This document shows positions 25,079 to 34,404 of a stretch of 64,000 nucleotides of DNA, in pieces. Under the pieces are notes generated by a model. That model searched no databases. It saw only the letters and a program-made list of their open reading frames with translations, and was not told the DNA's origin. Source of the DNA: Paenibacillus sp. FSL H7-0331. Lineage in GTDB: Bacteria; Bacillota; Bacilli; Paenibacillales; NBRC-103111. The position numbers were made by a program, and so were the translations under genes. Each line of letters begins with the position of its first letter. The first letter of the stretch is position 1. The DNA lies in contig NZ_MRTH01000016.1 of NCBI RefSeq assembly GCF_001956045.1, forward strand, positions 1 to 64,000. Direction: 5' to 3'.

Positions 25079-27031
25079 TTAAAGTGCCTCTTTAATGACC
25101 TTTTTGTAATAAAAGACGGATAGTATCCCAAAAATCGAGTACAGCGCTGCATAGAGGATCATGACTATAATCATCGGTGTCCAGAGCTCAGATCCAAAAA
25201 AGAACCAGCCGGATTGGACGGCAAAATAACTGTGGAGCAGCCCTACGACCAAGGGGATTCCAAAATTAAAGACTTGCTTCGCCCGAATGCCCTGTAATAA
25301 ATCGCCCTGCGTGAAGCCAAGCTTTCTTAGAATCGTATAACTGGACCTTTCATCTTCACTTTCATCCATTTGTTTAAAATAGAGAATACAGCCGGATGTA
25401 ATCAAAAAGGTCAGTCCCAGGAAGGCAACAATAAACATGATGAGTCCCATATTTTGTTTCTGGCGGTTGCTCATTCCGAGTTGCGAATCGAAGGCATTGT
25501 TATCGTCAAAGCTCATCTCGTTAAACAGTTTGTTGGCTGCTTTAACCATGGCCTTATCTTGGATCTCAATACCGATATATAGGGAAGAGGCTATTTGAAT
25601 GGCTGGATTGAGATCTTTTTTCAAGCGCTCAAATATGGCTTCGTCTACAATGGCAACGGGCAAGCCGCCGCTCGTGAAATAACCCGATATAGGAGCATCG
25701 ATATGGAGCCGTTTATATTGCTGCGGAATGACCTCATGCTGACCCTTCAATTCAATAGCTCCAGCGTCTTTCATGGGCATGAATTTCTGCAGCATGCCAC
25801 TGGAGTCTGTGAACAGCGTCTCATCAGCGGACAACTGGATATTGTCGACGGCCCGCTCACTAATAACAGGCAGGGTCATGACCTTCGGATCAAACTTTGC
25901 ATTCATTTCTTTTAGATTGGTGTCCATGATTTTCTCTGTATTAACGGCTACCTGTAGGACATCAACGGTTTTGTCTGTGTACCCAATATGATTGGCAGTT
26001 AATGCTTTTTTAAATTTCTCTGCATCCTGGATATTGGTGATTGAGAAATCTGCAGGAACATACAATTCGGCTGACCTTTCGGCGGAGTAGTACGAGATGT
26101 AGCTTAACGACAATAAACCGATGGCAAGCCCGGATACAGTTGTAATGATAGTTAGTAAAACTGCATTCGATTTCATTCTGAACATAATAGAGGAAAGCGA
26201 CAATACCTCATTAATGTTTAAGTAACCTTGTTTCTTTTTTCGAATGATATTAAATATAAAGCTGACAGAGCCTTTATAAAAAAGATAAGTCCCGAATATA
26301 ACGGACCCGAGAATAACAATCATCGCTGAGAAGAGCTGATTCATCGTGGTGAAGTCTCCACCAAATAATTTGGAAGAAAGATAATAGCCAACAAGGATCA
26401 GAATGATCCCAAGCATTCCGATAATCATTTCAAGGAGGGATACTTTTTTTAATTTACCTTCTGTAAGGGAAGTCACTCTAAATAAGGATAAAATACTTTG
26501 TCTTTGGATGAACGTATAATTCATTAGCATGATGAAGAGATAAATGATAAAAAACACAATCAGTGTCTGAACAAGTGCCTGGTAAGAAAAATGTAGGGCT
26601 GCAATAGCATCGACACCTATCGTTTTAAAGAGAATCATAATAATTAATTTGGATACGGAGAATCCTACAAAGATCCCCAGTAGTAAGGAGCCAAAATAAA
26701 GGATAAAGTTCTCGGCCGTCAGGATGCGGAATATCCTGTTTTTGGTCATCCCTATAAGTTGAAACAAGCCAATTTCTTTACTGCGTCGTTTGATAAAGAT
26801 GTTGTTGGCATATAAAAGAAAGATAAAAACAATGGCGACAAGTAAGATAGATGCTGCTTTAATGGCCGCGGCCCCTTTAATAGACCCTTCTAATTGCTCC
26901 ATCGAGGGGTCATATTGTAAGGTGACAAAGGCGAAGTAAAGCGCGGCACTGAAGATTAAGGCAAATACATACAAGTAATAATTTTTCAAATTCTTTTTCA
27001 GATTGCGAAGCATGAGCTGATTAATACTCAT
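25079..27031 (-). CDS. BceB-type ABC transporter permease
   Basis: 650 residues with the BceB layout of ten helices and a large extracellular domain of about 220 residues between helices 7 and 8 (around residues 310-520). The sequence carries an FtsX-like core in both halves. In Bce systems this protein frees lipid II cycle intermediates from peptide antibiotics such as bacitracin and signals flux to the kinase, which lacks an outside domain. It overlaps the ATPase gene by 11 bases. The extracellular domain decides drug specificity, and I cannot assign the drug. Confidence 0.92.
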   Translation of the reverse strand: MSINQLMLRNLKKNLKNYYLYVFALIFSAALYFAFVTLQYDPSMEQLEGSIKGAAAIKAASILLVAIVFIFLLYANNIFIKRRSKEIGLFQLIGMTKNRIFRILTAENFILYFGSLLLGIFVGFSVSKLIIMILFKTIGVDAIAALHFSYQALVQTLIVFFIIYLFIMLMNYTFIQRQSILSLFRVTSLTEGKLKKVSLLEMIIGMLGIILILVGYYLSSKLFGGDFTTMNQLFSAMIVILGSVIFGTYLFYKGSVSFIFNIIRKKKQGYLNINEVLSLSSIMFRMKSNAVLLTIITTVSGLAIGLLSLSYISYYSAERSAELYVPADFSITNIQDAEKFKKALTANHIGYTDKTVDVLQVAVNTEKIMDTNLKEMNAKFDPKVMTLPVISERAVDNIQLSADETLFTDSSGMLQKFMPMKDAGAIELKGQHEVIPQQYKRLHIDAPISGYFTSGGLPVAIVDEAIFERLKKDLNPAIQIASSLYIGIEIQDKAMVKAANKLFNEMSFDDNNAFDSQLGMSNRQKQNMGLIMFIVAFLGLTFLITSGCILYFKQMDESEDERSSYTILRKLGFTQGDLLQGIRAKQVFNFGIPLVVGLLHSYFAVQSGWFFFGSELWTPMIIVMILYAALYSIFGILSVFYYKKVIKEAL

Positions 27032-27782
27032 TCTGCACCCCGCCTAATACACCTTGGGTTTTCATGATATCTTTAAAGAACGTTTGTCTCGTTTCTTCCC
27101 CTTTATTGAGCTGCGTATAAATTTGCCCATCCTTGATAAAGATGACTCGACTGCAATAACTGGCTGCTACCGGATCGTGAGTTACCATAATAATGGTAGC
27201 CTTTCTTTTCTGATTTAATTCGCTCAGCTTATTTAATAAATCCGAAGCGGATTTGGAATCCAGTGCACCTGTCGGTTCGTCAGCAAAAATAAGGCTGGGC
27301 TCATGAATAAAAGCCCGTGCAGCCGAGGTGCGCTGTTTTTGCCCACCGGAAATTTCGTTCGGATACTTATTGTGCAGATCCACTATCCCCAGTTCTGTCG
27401 CAAGGGCTTGGAATCGCTGCTCGGCTGCTTGTTTGGATGTTTTGGTGATGGATAACGGCAGAAGGATATTTTCCTTGACGGTCAGCGTATCTAATAAGTT
27501 GTATTCCTGAAAAATAAAGCCCAAATGATTTTTGCGAAATTCGGCTAACTGCTTTTCCTTCATGCCCGAAATTTCAATGCCTTCAATTTTAATGGTGCCG
27601 CTGCTGATCTTATCGATCGACGAGAGAACGTTAAGCAATGTCGTTTTACCTGAGCCGGATGCACCCATGATACTGACGAATTCACCTTTCTCAATACGTA
27701 AATCCAGACCGCTTAATACGGATTGCTGATTCGATTTATTGCCATAGCTTTTGTGAATTTTATTAGCTTCCAAAATAATCAT
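27021..27782 (-). CDS. BceA-type ABC transporter ATP-binding protein
   Basis: 253 residues. Walker [11 protein letters not shown]-loop F-I-F-Q-E-Y-N, signature I-S-G-G-Q-K-Q-R, Walker [13 protein letters not shown] and the H-loop V-T-H-D are all intact. I chose ATG 27782 because GGAGTG lies correctly before it. The longer frame to 27911 would run through the promoter and operator. It partners the overlapping permease in a BceAB-type detoxification transporter of the MacB/LolD superfamily. Confidence 0.93.
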   Translation of the reverse strand: MIILEANKIHKSYGNKSNQQSVLSGLDLRIEKGEFVSIMGASGSGKTTLLNVLSSIDKISSGTIKIEGIEISGMKEKQLAEFRKNHLGFIFQEYNLLDTLTVKENILLPLSITKTSKQAAEQRFQALATELGIVDLHNKYPNEISGGQKQRTSAARAFIHEPSLIFADEPTGALDSKSASDLLNKLSELNQKRKATIIMVTHDPVAASYCSRVIFIKDGQIYTQLNKGEETRQTFFKDIMKTQGVLGGVQNEY

Positions 27783-27812
27783 ATCGATACACTCCCTTGT
27801 CTCATTGGTCTT

Positions 27813-27887
27813 ATTATAAGAGAGTCTGCCTTTCTTATCCTCCGATTGACCGAACAAAACAACAAAGCATGTGACATTGTTGTCACA
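27813..27887 (-). promoter_or_regulatory. promoter and BceR-like dyad for the ABC genes
   Basis: On the minus strand, TATAAT (27813-27818) lies 31 bases upstream of the ATPase start, with no good -35. Upstream at 27870-27887 is TGTGACATTGTTGTCACA, a 6-bp perfect inverted repeat (TGTGAC/GTCACA) with a 6-base spacer. It overlaps the last codons of the kinase gene. A weak -35 and an upstream dyad fit activation by the OmpR-type regulator encoded upstream, as for bceAB promoters. Confidence 0.6.
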
Positions 27888-28887
27888 CGCCTGTGATCCG
27901 AACAAATTCATTTTTTTGTGGAAACGTTAAGGTGAACGTTGTTCCTTCTCCCACCACAGATTGTACCTGGATATGGATGAGCAGCGACTGTGCTGCCTTG
28001 TGGGCCAAATATAACCCCATGCCTGTTGCGGCATGGTCTTGATGCATGGCTGTGGAGGTAAACCCTTTATCGAATATGCGCGGCAGATCCTTGGGATCAA
28101 TGCCACGTCCACTATCTTGCACCTCGACGAGGGTTTGATCCGCACGCTGATAGCTTCTGACGATGATGTCGGATGCTGGGCTGTATTTCACGGCATTGGT
28201 TAAGAGCTGTCTGAGGATAAAGGCCAGCCATTTGGCATCACTAAGCACCTCTGCTGCTTCTAACTGAATGTCAAAGCCGATCCCTTTTTGAATACACCAG
28301 GACTGCAGCGTTCTGATTTCGTTGAAAATAATCGTTTCCAGATCGGTGTGCTCGATATACAAATCATTTTCTATAAACGGAATGCGCCTTTGGTGGAGCT
28401 GCTGGTCGAGCAGTAGATGAATGCGCAGCCACTCATAAGTTAAATGTGTTTTCATCATGTCGTCGTCCAAGCGATCAATCATTAGGTGCATCGCTGTCAG
28501 CGGCGTTTTAACCTCATGAATCCAGGATAACAAGTCATCCTTCTCTTCTTCCAGAGCGATCTGGTTTCGCGAAGCGGTCTTTTTCAGGAGCTCGATTTGA
28601 TTCGTCATACTGGTATCAATAATTTTCTCGAATGGACTTTCCGGACTGGCGATACTCGTTAAATCCAGATTGTTGTCCCGTTCTTCCAGGCTTTTATAGA
28701 AACGGGTCTCAGTATGGTAACGAATCATCAAAAAGACTGTAAACACGATCATCGATAAAAACACCATATAGAGGATGGATTGGAGCGGGATGGTCGGATC
28801 CATATAAGCGACGAAGAGGATCAGCAGCTGCTGGCATATAAAAAGCAGAATCCAGCTGCGTCTTTCGATGAGATAGGTTTTAATCAA
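27883..28887 (-). CDS. BceS-type intramembrane-sensing histidine kinase
   Basis: 334 residues from TTG 28887, matching the usual BceS length and its N-terminus [17 protein letters not shown] lies 8 bases before, and the start overlaps the regulator stop. Longer frames to 28962 lack a ribosome binding site. Two helices (about 12-28 and 36-55) are joined by a very short outside loop, so the kinase cannot sense the drug itself and should respond through the permease. H124 in the W-I-H-E-V-K-T-P box is the phospho-acceptor, and the ATP-binding G-box is M-G-L-Y-L-A. Confidence 0.92.
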   Translation of the reverse strand: MIKTYLIERRSWILLFICQQLLILFVAYMDPTIPLQSILYMVFLSMIVFTVFLMIRYHTETRFYKSLEERDNNLDLTSIASPESPFEKIIDTSMTNQIELLKKTASRNQIALEEEKDDLLSWIHEVKTPLTAMHLMIDRLDDDMMKTHLTYEWLRIHLLLDQQLHQRRIPFIENDLYIEHTDLETIIFNEIRTLQSWCIQKGIGFDIQLEAAEVLSDAKWLAFILRQLLTNAVKYSPASDIIVRSYQRADQTLVEVQDSGRGIDPKDLPRIFDKGFTSTAMHQDHAATGMGLYLAHKAAQSLLIHIQVQSVVGEGTTFTLTFPQKNEFVRITGV

Positions 28888-29575
28888 ACGAATTCGCCTC
28901 TTCAGCAGCCATATAACCTTGCCCGACCTTCGTCTCAATAAAGCGTCCCAGTTCAAGCTCATCCAGCCTTTTACGCAGACGATTTACATTGACAGTAAGG
29001 GTGTTATCGCTTATAAAACGCTTATCCTCCCACAAGCTGTTGATGAGCTCATCCCGGCTTACAATCTTATTCTTCTTCTCGATAAGCAGCTTTAATATGA
29101 AAATTTCGTTTTTGGTTAGCTCAATCGAGCCTGCCTCATTGGTTACTACATTTTTCTCATAATCCACAGCTGCGCCGCACCATGATTTGAGCTCAACGGG
29201 GTCCGTATTGTAGTTGTATACACGCCGAAGTATCGCTTGTATTTTGGCAATAAGCACATCAAAATGAAAGGGCTTTTGCATATAATCGTCTGCGCCCAAC
29301 TGCATGGACATGACAATATCCGTTGGGTGATCGCGAGAGGACAGGAAGATAATCGGAATATTCGAATGGGATCGAATCATTCTACACCAATGAAAGCCGT
29401 CGAATTTTGGCAATTGAATATCAATAATGACCAGATCGGGTTTGATCTCTGTGAATTCCTGAATGACCTTACTGAAATCAGTAATCCCATATACATCATA
29501 GGACCACTGCGACAATCGATCCTTGATCTCAGTAAATAAAGTTGTGTCATCTTCGATTAATAAGAGTTTGAACAA
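28880..29575 (-). CDS. BceR-type OmpR-family response regulator
   Basis: 231 residues. Receiver with D9/D10, phospho-acceptor D52 in I-I-D-I-Q-L-P and K102 in Q-K-P-F, then a winged-helix DNA-binding domain (about 130-225, with LTKNEIFILKLLIEKKNKIVSR). It is the first gene of a minus-strand set in the order regulator, kinase, ATPase, permease, the standard Bce layout. Its likely target is the dyad at 27870-27887. Confidence 0.92.
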   Translation of the reverse strand: MFKLLLIEDDTTLFTEIKDRLSQWSYDVYGITDFSKVIQEFTEIKPDLVIIDIQLPKFDGFHWCRMIRSHSNIPIIFLSSRDHPTDIVMSMQLGADDYMQKPFHFDVLIAKIQAILRRVYNYNTDPVELKSWCGAAVDYEKNVVTNEAGSIELTKNEIFILKLLIEKKNKIVSRDELINSLWEDKRFISDNTLTVNVNRLRKRLDELELGRFIETKVGQGYMAAEEANSFD

Positions 29576-29731
29576 ATCGTTTCACCACACAGTTAGATTG
29601 ATTTATGGTAATTGTATAGTAAAATCTTTGGGTATGCCACATAGGGCATGTCCCCCAATCGCATGGTCATCCATGTAACCATAAAAGTATGCTATCATTA
29701 ACAGACATCAATTCATCATGGAGGAATCAAC

Positions 29732-29782
29732 TTGAGCAGGATGCCCAACATACTCGTGTATAATTGGGAACGGGGATATTAA
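29732..29782 (+). other. possible 16-codon leader ORF before yjdM
   Basis: A TTG at 29732 follows GGAGGAA with ideal spacing and opens a 16-codon frame to TAA (29780-29782), 33 bases before yjdM. The start signal is better than that of yjdM itself. It may be a leader peptide or the relic of a longer gene. No homology was recognised. Confidence 0.25.
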
Positions 29783-29815
29783 ATCTATCAAAATATGAAT
29801 GGAGCAAACGAAATC

Positions 29816-30157
29816 ATGTCTAGTTTACCAAATTGTCCAGCATGTCAGTCGGAATATACGTACGAGGATGGAAGTTTGTTGATTTGCCCGGAATGTGCGC
29901 ATGAATGGAATTTAGAATCGGAGTCCGAACATAGTGAAGATAAAAGGATTGTTAAAGATGCAAATGGTAATGTCTTGAACGATGGTGATTCGGTAACGGT
30001 AATCAAGGACCTTAAAGTAAAAGGAAGCTCATCCGTCATCAAAATAGGAACACGAGTAAAAAACATACGTCTAGTTGATGGGGATCACGATATAGATTGC
30101 AAAATTGATAGCTTTGGAGCTATGAAATTAAAATCCGAATTTGTCAAAAAGATATAA
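29816..30157 (+). CDS. yjdM: YjdM/PhnA zinc-ribbon protein
   Basis: 113 residues, close to the 111 of E. coli YjdM. N-terminal zinc ribbon has Cys pairs C-P-A-C and C-P-E-C (residues 7-27, [17 protein letters not shown]), followed by a small SH3-like domain ([29 protein letters not shown] region around 42-66). I chose ATG 29816 over 29795 because it matches the family N-terminus. Despite the old phn name the function is not settled. It stands alone between the Bce operon and the sialic acid operon, with its own terminator. Confidence 0.9.
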   Translation: MSSLPNCPACQSEYTYEDGSLLICPECAHEWNLESESEHSEDKRIVKDANGNVLNDGDSVTVIKDLKVKGSSSVIKIGTRVKNIRLVDGDHDIDCKIDSFGAMKLKSEFVKKI

Positions 30158-30194
30158 AATCAGCTGAACCCAACAGAACAGGTAAGTATTGGAG

Positions 30195-30218
30195 GCCCTT
30201 TAATTTGAAGGGCTTTTT
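30195..30218 (+). terminator. terminator of yjdM
   Basis: Stem GCCCTT / AAGGGC with a 7-base loop followed by five T residues, 38 bases after the yjdM stop. Confidence 0.75.
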
Positions 30219-30340
30219 CGTATTTGAAAAGCTGCATAGGGATGGAATTAATGATCCATAATAAGGGATAATCAGGCGAAATAATGCCTCTCCCGGGAAT
30301 CCATTACCGAGAATTTACATCAGGAGGTTTTAATTAGGAG

Positions 30341-30406
30341 GAAATAATTTTCAAAATATATTTATTGGTGAAATTAATTTACAGACCCAAAAAATTGTGA
30401 TATGTT
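30341..30406 (+). promoter_or_regulatory. nan operon promoter with two candidate RpiR sites
   Basis: TTTACA (30378-30383), a 17-base spacer and TATGTT (30401-30406) make a good sigma-A promoter 41 bases before nanA. Two A/T dyads lie here: GAAATAATTTTC (30341-30352) and TGAAATTAATTTAC (30369-30382), whose core AAATTAATTT is a perfect palindrome overlapping the -35. They are suitable for a dimeric repressor, most simply the RpiR-type protein encoded in the same operon. That protein would release on binding a sialic acid intermediate. Confidence 0.6.
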
Positions 30407-30446
30407 ATTTATGCTCACATTATAAAAACAACAGGAGGGGAATTCA

Positions 30447-31358
30447 TTGAAATTAGAAAAGTTCCATGGAATCATACCAGCCTTTTATGCATGCTATGAC
30501 GATCAAGGAGATATCTCAGAAGCCAGAACCCAAGCTCTGTGTGATTATTTGTACGAAAAAAAGGTCCAGGGGGTCTATGTCGGAGGAAGCTCCGGCGAGT
30601 GTATTTACCAAAGCCTGGACGAACGTAAGGCGGTACTTAGCTATGTAGCGAATCATTTGAAAGGGAAAATGACGCTCATCGCCCATGTAGGAGCACCCTC
30701 TACGAGAGACAGTATTGAATTGGCCAAGCATGCGGCAGCATTGGGATACGATGCTTTATCAGCCATTCCTCCTATTTATTTCAAGCTTCCCGATCGTTCT
30801 GTATTCAAATATTGGACGGATATTATCGAAGCAACGCCTCTGGACTTCATTATTTATAACATTCCGCAAACTACGGGCTACACGTTAACGACATCCTTGT
30901 TCGAGAAGCTGCTCGCTAACAAAAAGGTGATCGGCGTCAAAAATTCCTCGATGCCGACGATGGATATTGAACGATTCAAAAAAACAGGCGGAGACGAAGT
31001 TATCGTATTCAACGGCCCGGATGAACAGTATGTGGCTGGAAGAATCATGGGCGCCGATGGTGGGATTGGCGGCACCTATGCTGCTATGCCGGAGCTATTC
31101 CTACAGGCTAATCAATTCATCCTGCAAGGTAAGTTTGAGGAAGCCAAGCACATCCAGAGCGATATCAACGACATCATTATTGCACTGTGCTCACAGAGTG
31201 GGTCGATGTACGCCGTGATCAAAGAAATACTCAATAGAAGAGGTGTCAATGTAGGTAGTGTAAGAGCGCCGCTCGAAGGCATTTCCAGTGAGGATTCAGG
31301 TCCAATCGATGAGATTATTGTGATGATCGATCAGGCTATTCAACGCTATTGCCAATGA
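30447..31358 (+). CDS. nanA: N-acetylneuraminate lyase
   Basis: 303 residues in the dihydrodipicolinate-synthase/NAL family; cleaves N-acetylneuraminate to N-acetylmannosamine and pyruvate. The Schiff-base Lys165 (I-G-V-K-N-S-S) and Tyr137 (I-I-Y-N-I-P) fall at the same numbers as in the E. coli enzyme, and the GGSSGE loop (46-51) binds the pyruvate carboxylate. TTG start after AGGAGGGG. It heads the operon that also holds nanE and nanK, so the lyase assignment, rather than DapA, is secure. Confidence 0.94.
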   Translation: MKLEKFHGIIPAFYACYDDQGDISEARTQALCDYLYEKKVQGVYVGGSSGECIYQSLDERKAVLSYVANHLKGKMTLIAHVGAPSTRDSIELAKHAAALGYDALSAIPPIYFKLPDRSVFKYWTDIIEATPLDFIIYNIPQTTGYTLTTSLFEKLLANKKVIGVKNSSMPTMDIERFKKTGGDEVIVFNGPDEQYVAGRIMGADGGIGGTYAAMPELFLQANQFILQGKFEEAKHIQSDINDIIIALCSQSGSMYAVIKEILNRRGVNVGSVRAPLEGISSEDSGPIDEIIVMIDQAIQRYCQ

Positions 31359-32014
31359 GGCCATTAACGAACAAAACGATTGTATGCTTTGGGGACTCGA
31401 ACACTTGGGGCTACAACGCCGAAACGGACGCTAGGTTCGATGAAGCGACGAGATGGACGGGGCTTCTGGCTGCTGAGCTTGACAGCTCGTACCGTATTAT
31501 CGAAGAGGGTCTCAGCGGTAGAACGAGTGTAAGTGAAGATCCCTTGTTCGAAGGCTTGTCAGGACTATCCTATCTGTATCCATGTCTGATGTCGCATTCA
31601 CCATTGGATTTGATTGTCATCATGCTCGGAACCAACGACACGAAAGCTCGCTTTCATTTAACTTCTTATAATATTGCTCAAGGTATTGTTCGACTGGCGA
31701 AGAAAGCCAGAGGAACTACGTCAGGTATAGACGGTAAATCTCCAGAGGTGCTGGTAATTGCCCCGCCTCCGATAGGTGAGAAGTATGTGGACACCTCAGT
31801 AGGCAAATCGATGGGAACTCAGTGCAGCCAGAAATCGTTGGAGCTCGGGGAACATCTGAACGATCTGCTGAAGGGAACGGACATTCATTTTGCCGATTCC
31901 AAAGCAGAGGTTGTCATGAATGAAATTGATTATATGCATTTGGATAAGGATGGGCATCGTCAAATGGCGAAATTTGTGCGGGGTCAAATCACAAGTATTT
32001 TAAATGAAAGGTAG
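31355..32014 (+). CDS. SGNH/GDSL hydrolase, possible sialate O-acetylesterase
   Basis: 219 residues. Block I F-G-D-S-N-T-W-G with the nucleophile Ser, block II G-L-S-G-R-T, block III G-T-N-D-T-K and block V D-Y-M-H-L-D-K-D-G-H (Asp and His) are all present. The pattern RWTGLLAAEL...IEEGLSGRTS resembles the arylesterase/acyltransferase group. ATG overlaps the nanA stop (ATGA). Being second in a sialic acid operon, it most plausibly removes O-acetyl groups from sialic acids inside the cell, since no signal peptide is seen. Its sequence differs from E. coli NanS. Confidence 0.85.
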   Translation: MRPLTNKTIVCFGDSNTWGYNAETDARFDEATRWTGLLAAELDSSYRIIEEGLSGRTSVSEDPLFEGLSGLSYLYPCLMSHSPLDLIVIMLGTNDTKARFHLTSYNIAQGIVRLAKKARGTTSGIDGKSPEVLVIAPPPIGEKYVDTSVGKSMGTQCSQKSLELGEHLNDLLKGTDIHFADSKAEVVMNEIDYMHLDKDGHRQMAKFVRGQITSILNER

Positions 32015-32022
32015 ATGTATAC

Positions 32023-33435
32023 ATGAAAAGAAAACGCCTACTTGCTGCTACTGGCGCTTTGATGATGTTGACTTCGGTTATTGCTGGCTGTTCAGGCGGA
32101 AATAACGAAGCTAATAGTGGGGCCAGTGCAGGGCAAGCTTCTGCCGGTAAAAAGGTTGAGATCAAGGTATGGCTGACGCCTCAGTGGAAAGGTGTTTTGG
32201 ATGCATCGGAAAAAGGTGCCGACTATGACAGCTTCCTTAAATATGCAGCCGAGAAATTCACAGCCCAATACAAGAAATATGATGCAAAAGTAAATGTGGA
32301 GGTTATTGCCGGCGATCAACGTGATCAGCTTCTTAACGTAAACTTAAGCAGCGGAACGGCTCCAGATGTATTTTTTGAGAGCGTTTTTGCAATGGGAGAT
32401 TATGTGCACCGCGGTACCATGGTACCGTTGAACGATATCGTCGATGACAAAGCCAAAAGCGATATTTCCCAGAGCTATTGGGATGCGGTGACCTTCGGCA
32501 AAGATATTTATTTTTATCCGTTCCAGCACAATCCCGGCACGTTGGTGTATAACGCAGATATGCTTAAAGCCGCAGGCTTGGAAAAGTTCATCGGCGGAGA
32601 AAACGAAATTAAAACGTGGACTCTGGATGAATACGAGCAAATCCTGAAAGGGCTTAAAGACAATCTGCCCAAAGACAAATATTCCAATGCGTATCCGATG
32701 TCCTTATTTGCTGTCAATAACCAAGGAGATACATGGAATCTTGCCTATCTGAGAATGTTTGGTAACAAATTTTTTGATGATAAGGGTAATGTGGCTCTGG
32801 ATGATGAAAAGGGCGTCAAGGCGGCTGCTTGGCTGAAAAAAATCAAAGATGCGGGTTATACGAATCCGGGACCAGAATCGGTATCGTCCAATGATGCTAA
32901 CGGAATGTTCCAGAATCAGCAGCTCGCGATCAGCTTCACGAATCCGATCTTGTTCAACAACATGAAAGTTGGCATGGATACAGGCAAATCTACCAAGTTC
33001 GATATTAGACTGGCCAACATTCCGTCCGCAACTGGAGAGCCGCTGTCCTTTACGTATGTGGTTGGAGCCAGCGTATTCCAGAATAAAGATGAGAAAAGAG
33101 TCGAAGTGGCGAAAGATTTCGTAAAATTCTTCTCTACGGACCCAGAACTGGTGAAGTCGTCCAAAAACGGTATTCCTGTAAGAAGCTCTGTTTCGGATGA
33201 GTTCAAGAACGAAAAGCCGTTATTTGCCGCTTACAATGCCAATTCCAAATATTTGTTTAATTTCACCGGCAACGTCCCTGGCTACAGCCAGCTGAGAGAA
33301 GTTCTTTATCCGGGACTCCAAGCTCTGTATACAGGAGCCAAGACACCGGAGCAGTTCGTTAAGGAGTATCAGACTGGCGGTAACAAGGTGATTCAAACCA
33401 ACAAAGAGAATTCGATCATTTACCAAAAAAAGTAA
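32023..33435 (+). CDS. sialic acid ABC importer binding lipoprotein (predicted)
   Basis: 470 residues. Signal peptide with lipobox I-A-G-C (Cys23), Ser/Ala/Gly-rich linker, then a type 1 extracellular solute-binding fold of the CUT1 kind. It starts 8 bases after the esterase stop and is followed by two permeases. The operon context predicts N-acetylneuraminate or a sialoside as ligand, as for the SatABC importer of streptococci. The sequence alone does not show this, and close relatives bind oligosaccharides. Confidence 0.85.
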   Translation: MKRKRLLAATGALMMLTSVIAGCSGGNNEANSGASAGQASAGKKVEIKVWLTPQWKGVLDASEKGADYDSFLKYAAEKFTAQYKKYDAKVNVEVIAGDQRDQLLNVNLSSGTAPDVFFESVFAMGDYVHRGTMVPLNDIVDDKAKSDISQSYWDAVTFGKDIYFYPFQHNPGTLVYNADMLKAAGLEKFIGGENEIKTWTLDEYEQILKGLKDNLPKDKYSNAYPMSLFAVNNQGDTWNLAYLRMFGNKFFDDKGNVALDDEKGVKAAAWLKKIKDAGYTNPGPESVSSNDANGMFQNQQLAISFTNPILFNNMKVGMDTGKSTKFDIRLANIPSATGEPLSFTYVVGASVFQNKDEKRVEVAKDFVKFFSTDPELVKSSKNGIPVRSSVSDEFKNEKPLFAAYNANSKYLFNFTGNVPGYSQLREVLYPGLQALYTGAKTPEQFVKEYQTGGNKVIQTNKENSIIYQKK

Positions 33436-33515
33436 TCCCGTAAATAAACAATTCACGATTAGCAGTCTTGGGAGCGACGAGCTCCTGAGGCCGGCTAATT
33501 AGAAAGGTATACGAC

Positions 33516-34391
33516 ATGAGACTACGTAATCAATCCACCAAAGAAAGTATGACCGGTTATTTGTTTATTTTGCCGCAGATGCTGATTTTCTTGATTTTTC
33601 TGGTATATCCGATCATAGAAGGCATTAGGCTTAGTTTGTATCAGATCAATTATCAAACCGAGAAGTTTGTTGGACTGAGCAATTACGTGTCGCTGTTTAG
33701 TGATGATGTATTTTTTAAGGCGCTTTTCAATACGATTGTGTTCGTTGTTTGTATCGTCATTTTAACGGTTGGATTTGCACTGTTCGTAGCTTCCGCTGTA
33801 TTCGATAAGAATGCGAAGTATGTCTCATTCATTAGAGGCAGCTACTATATACCCGTAATGGTATCTATGGTCGTGATGAGCATGGTGTGGAGCTTTTTGC
33901 TGAATCCTGCTAATGGACTGATTTCTTATTTTTCTAAGGAAATGGGTCTGGGCACGGTTAATCTCCTTGGGAAAACACAGACGGTTATGCCGGTTATTAT
34001 ATTCGTAACGTTCGTAACAAATGTGGGTCAAGCGATCATCCTGTATATTGCCGCGATGCTCGGCGTTTCCAAAGATTTGTTCGAGGCTGCGGAAGTGGAT
34101 GGCGCCAGCAGATGGCAGGTTATTTTTAAAATACTGATTCCTTCCGTCCAATCGACCACGGTTTATATTGTTATTATCAACATCATTGCTGTTTTGAAAA
34201 TATTTGTCGTGATTCAGCTCTTAACAGGCGGGGGGCCGAATAATTCCTCTGTGACGCTCATGTACTATCTCTATAATAATGCCTTCAAATATAATCAGCT
34301 CGGTACGGCTTCGGCAGTAGGGGTTATTATGTTCGTGATTACGTTGTTGTTGTCGATGCCACAGCTAAGAAGCTTGATTAAGGATAAGTAA
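33516..34391 (+). CDS. sialic acid ABC importer permease 1 (predicted)
   Basis: 291 residues, six predicted helices, N-terminal TGYLFILPQMLIF. EAA-loop sequence F-E-A-A-E-V-D-G-A-S-R-W-Q-x-x-F lies near residue 190. MalF-type subunit of the importer, 80 bases after the binding protein. No ATPase follows; a shared MsmX-type ATPase is expected. Ligand is inferred only from the operon. Confidence 0.88.
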   Translation: MRLRNQSTKESMTGYLFILPQMLIFLIFLVYPIIEGIRLSLYQINYQTEKFVGLSNYVSLFSDDVFFKALFNTIVFVVCIVILTVGFALFVASAVFDKNAKYVSFIRGSYYIPVMVSMVVMSMVWSFLLNPANGLISYFSKEMGLGTVNLLGKTQTVMPVIIFVTFVTNVGQAIILYIAAMLGVSKDLFEAAEVDGASRWQVIFKILIPSVQSTTVYIVIINIIAVLKIFVVIQLLTGGGPNNSSVTLMYYLYNNAFKYNQLGTASAVGVIMFVITLLLSMPQLRSLIKDK

Positions 34392-34404
34392 GGGGGTATT
34401 CCGT

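Noticed and set aside
24964..25152. 63-residue N-terminal extension of the hybrid kinase
   Set aside because: It would cross the Bce operon terminator and overlap the permease gene; the family start fits the ATG run at 24963.
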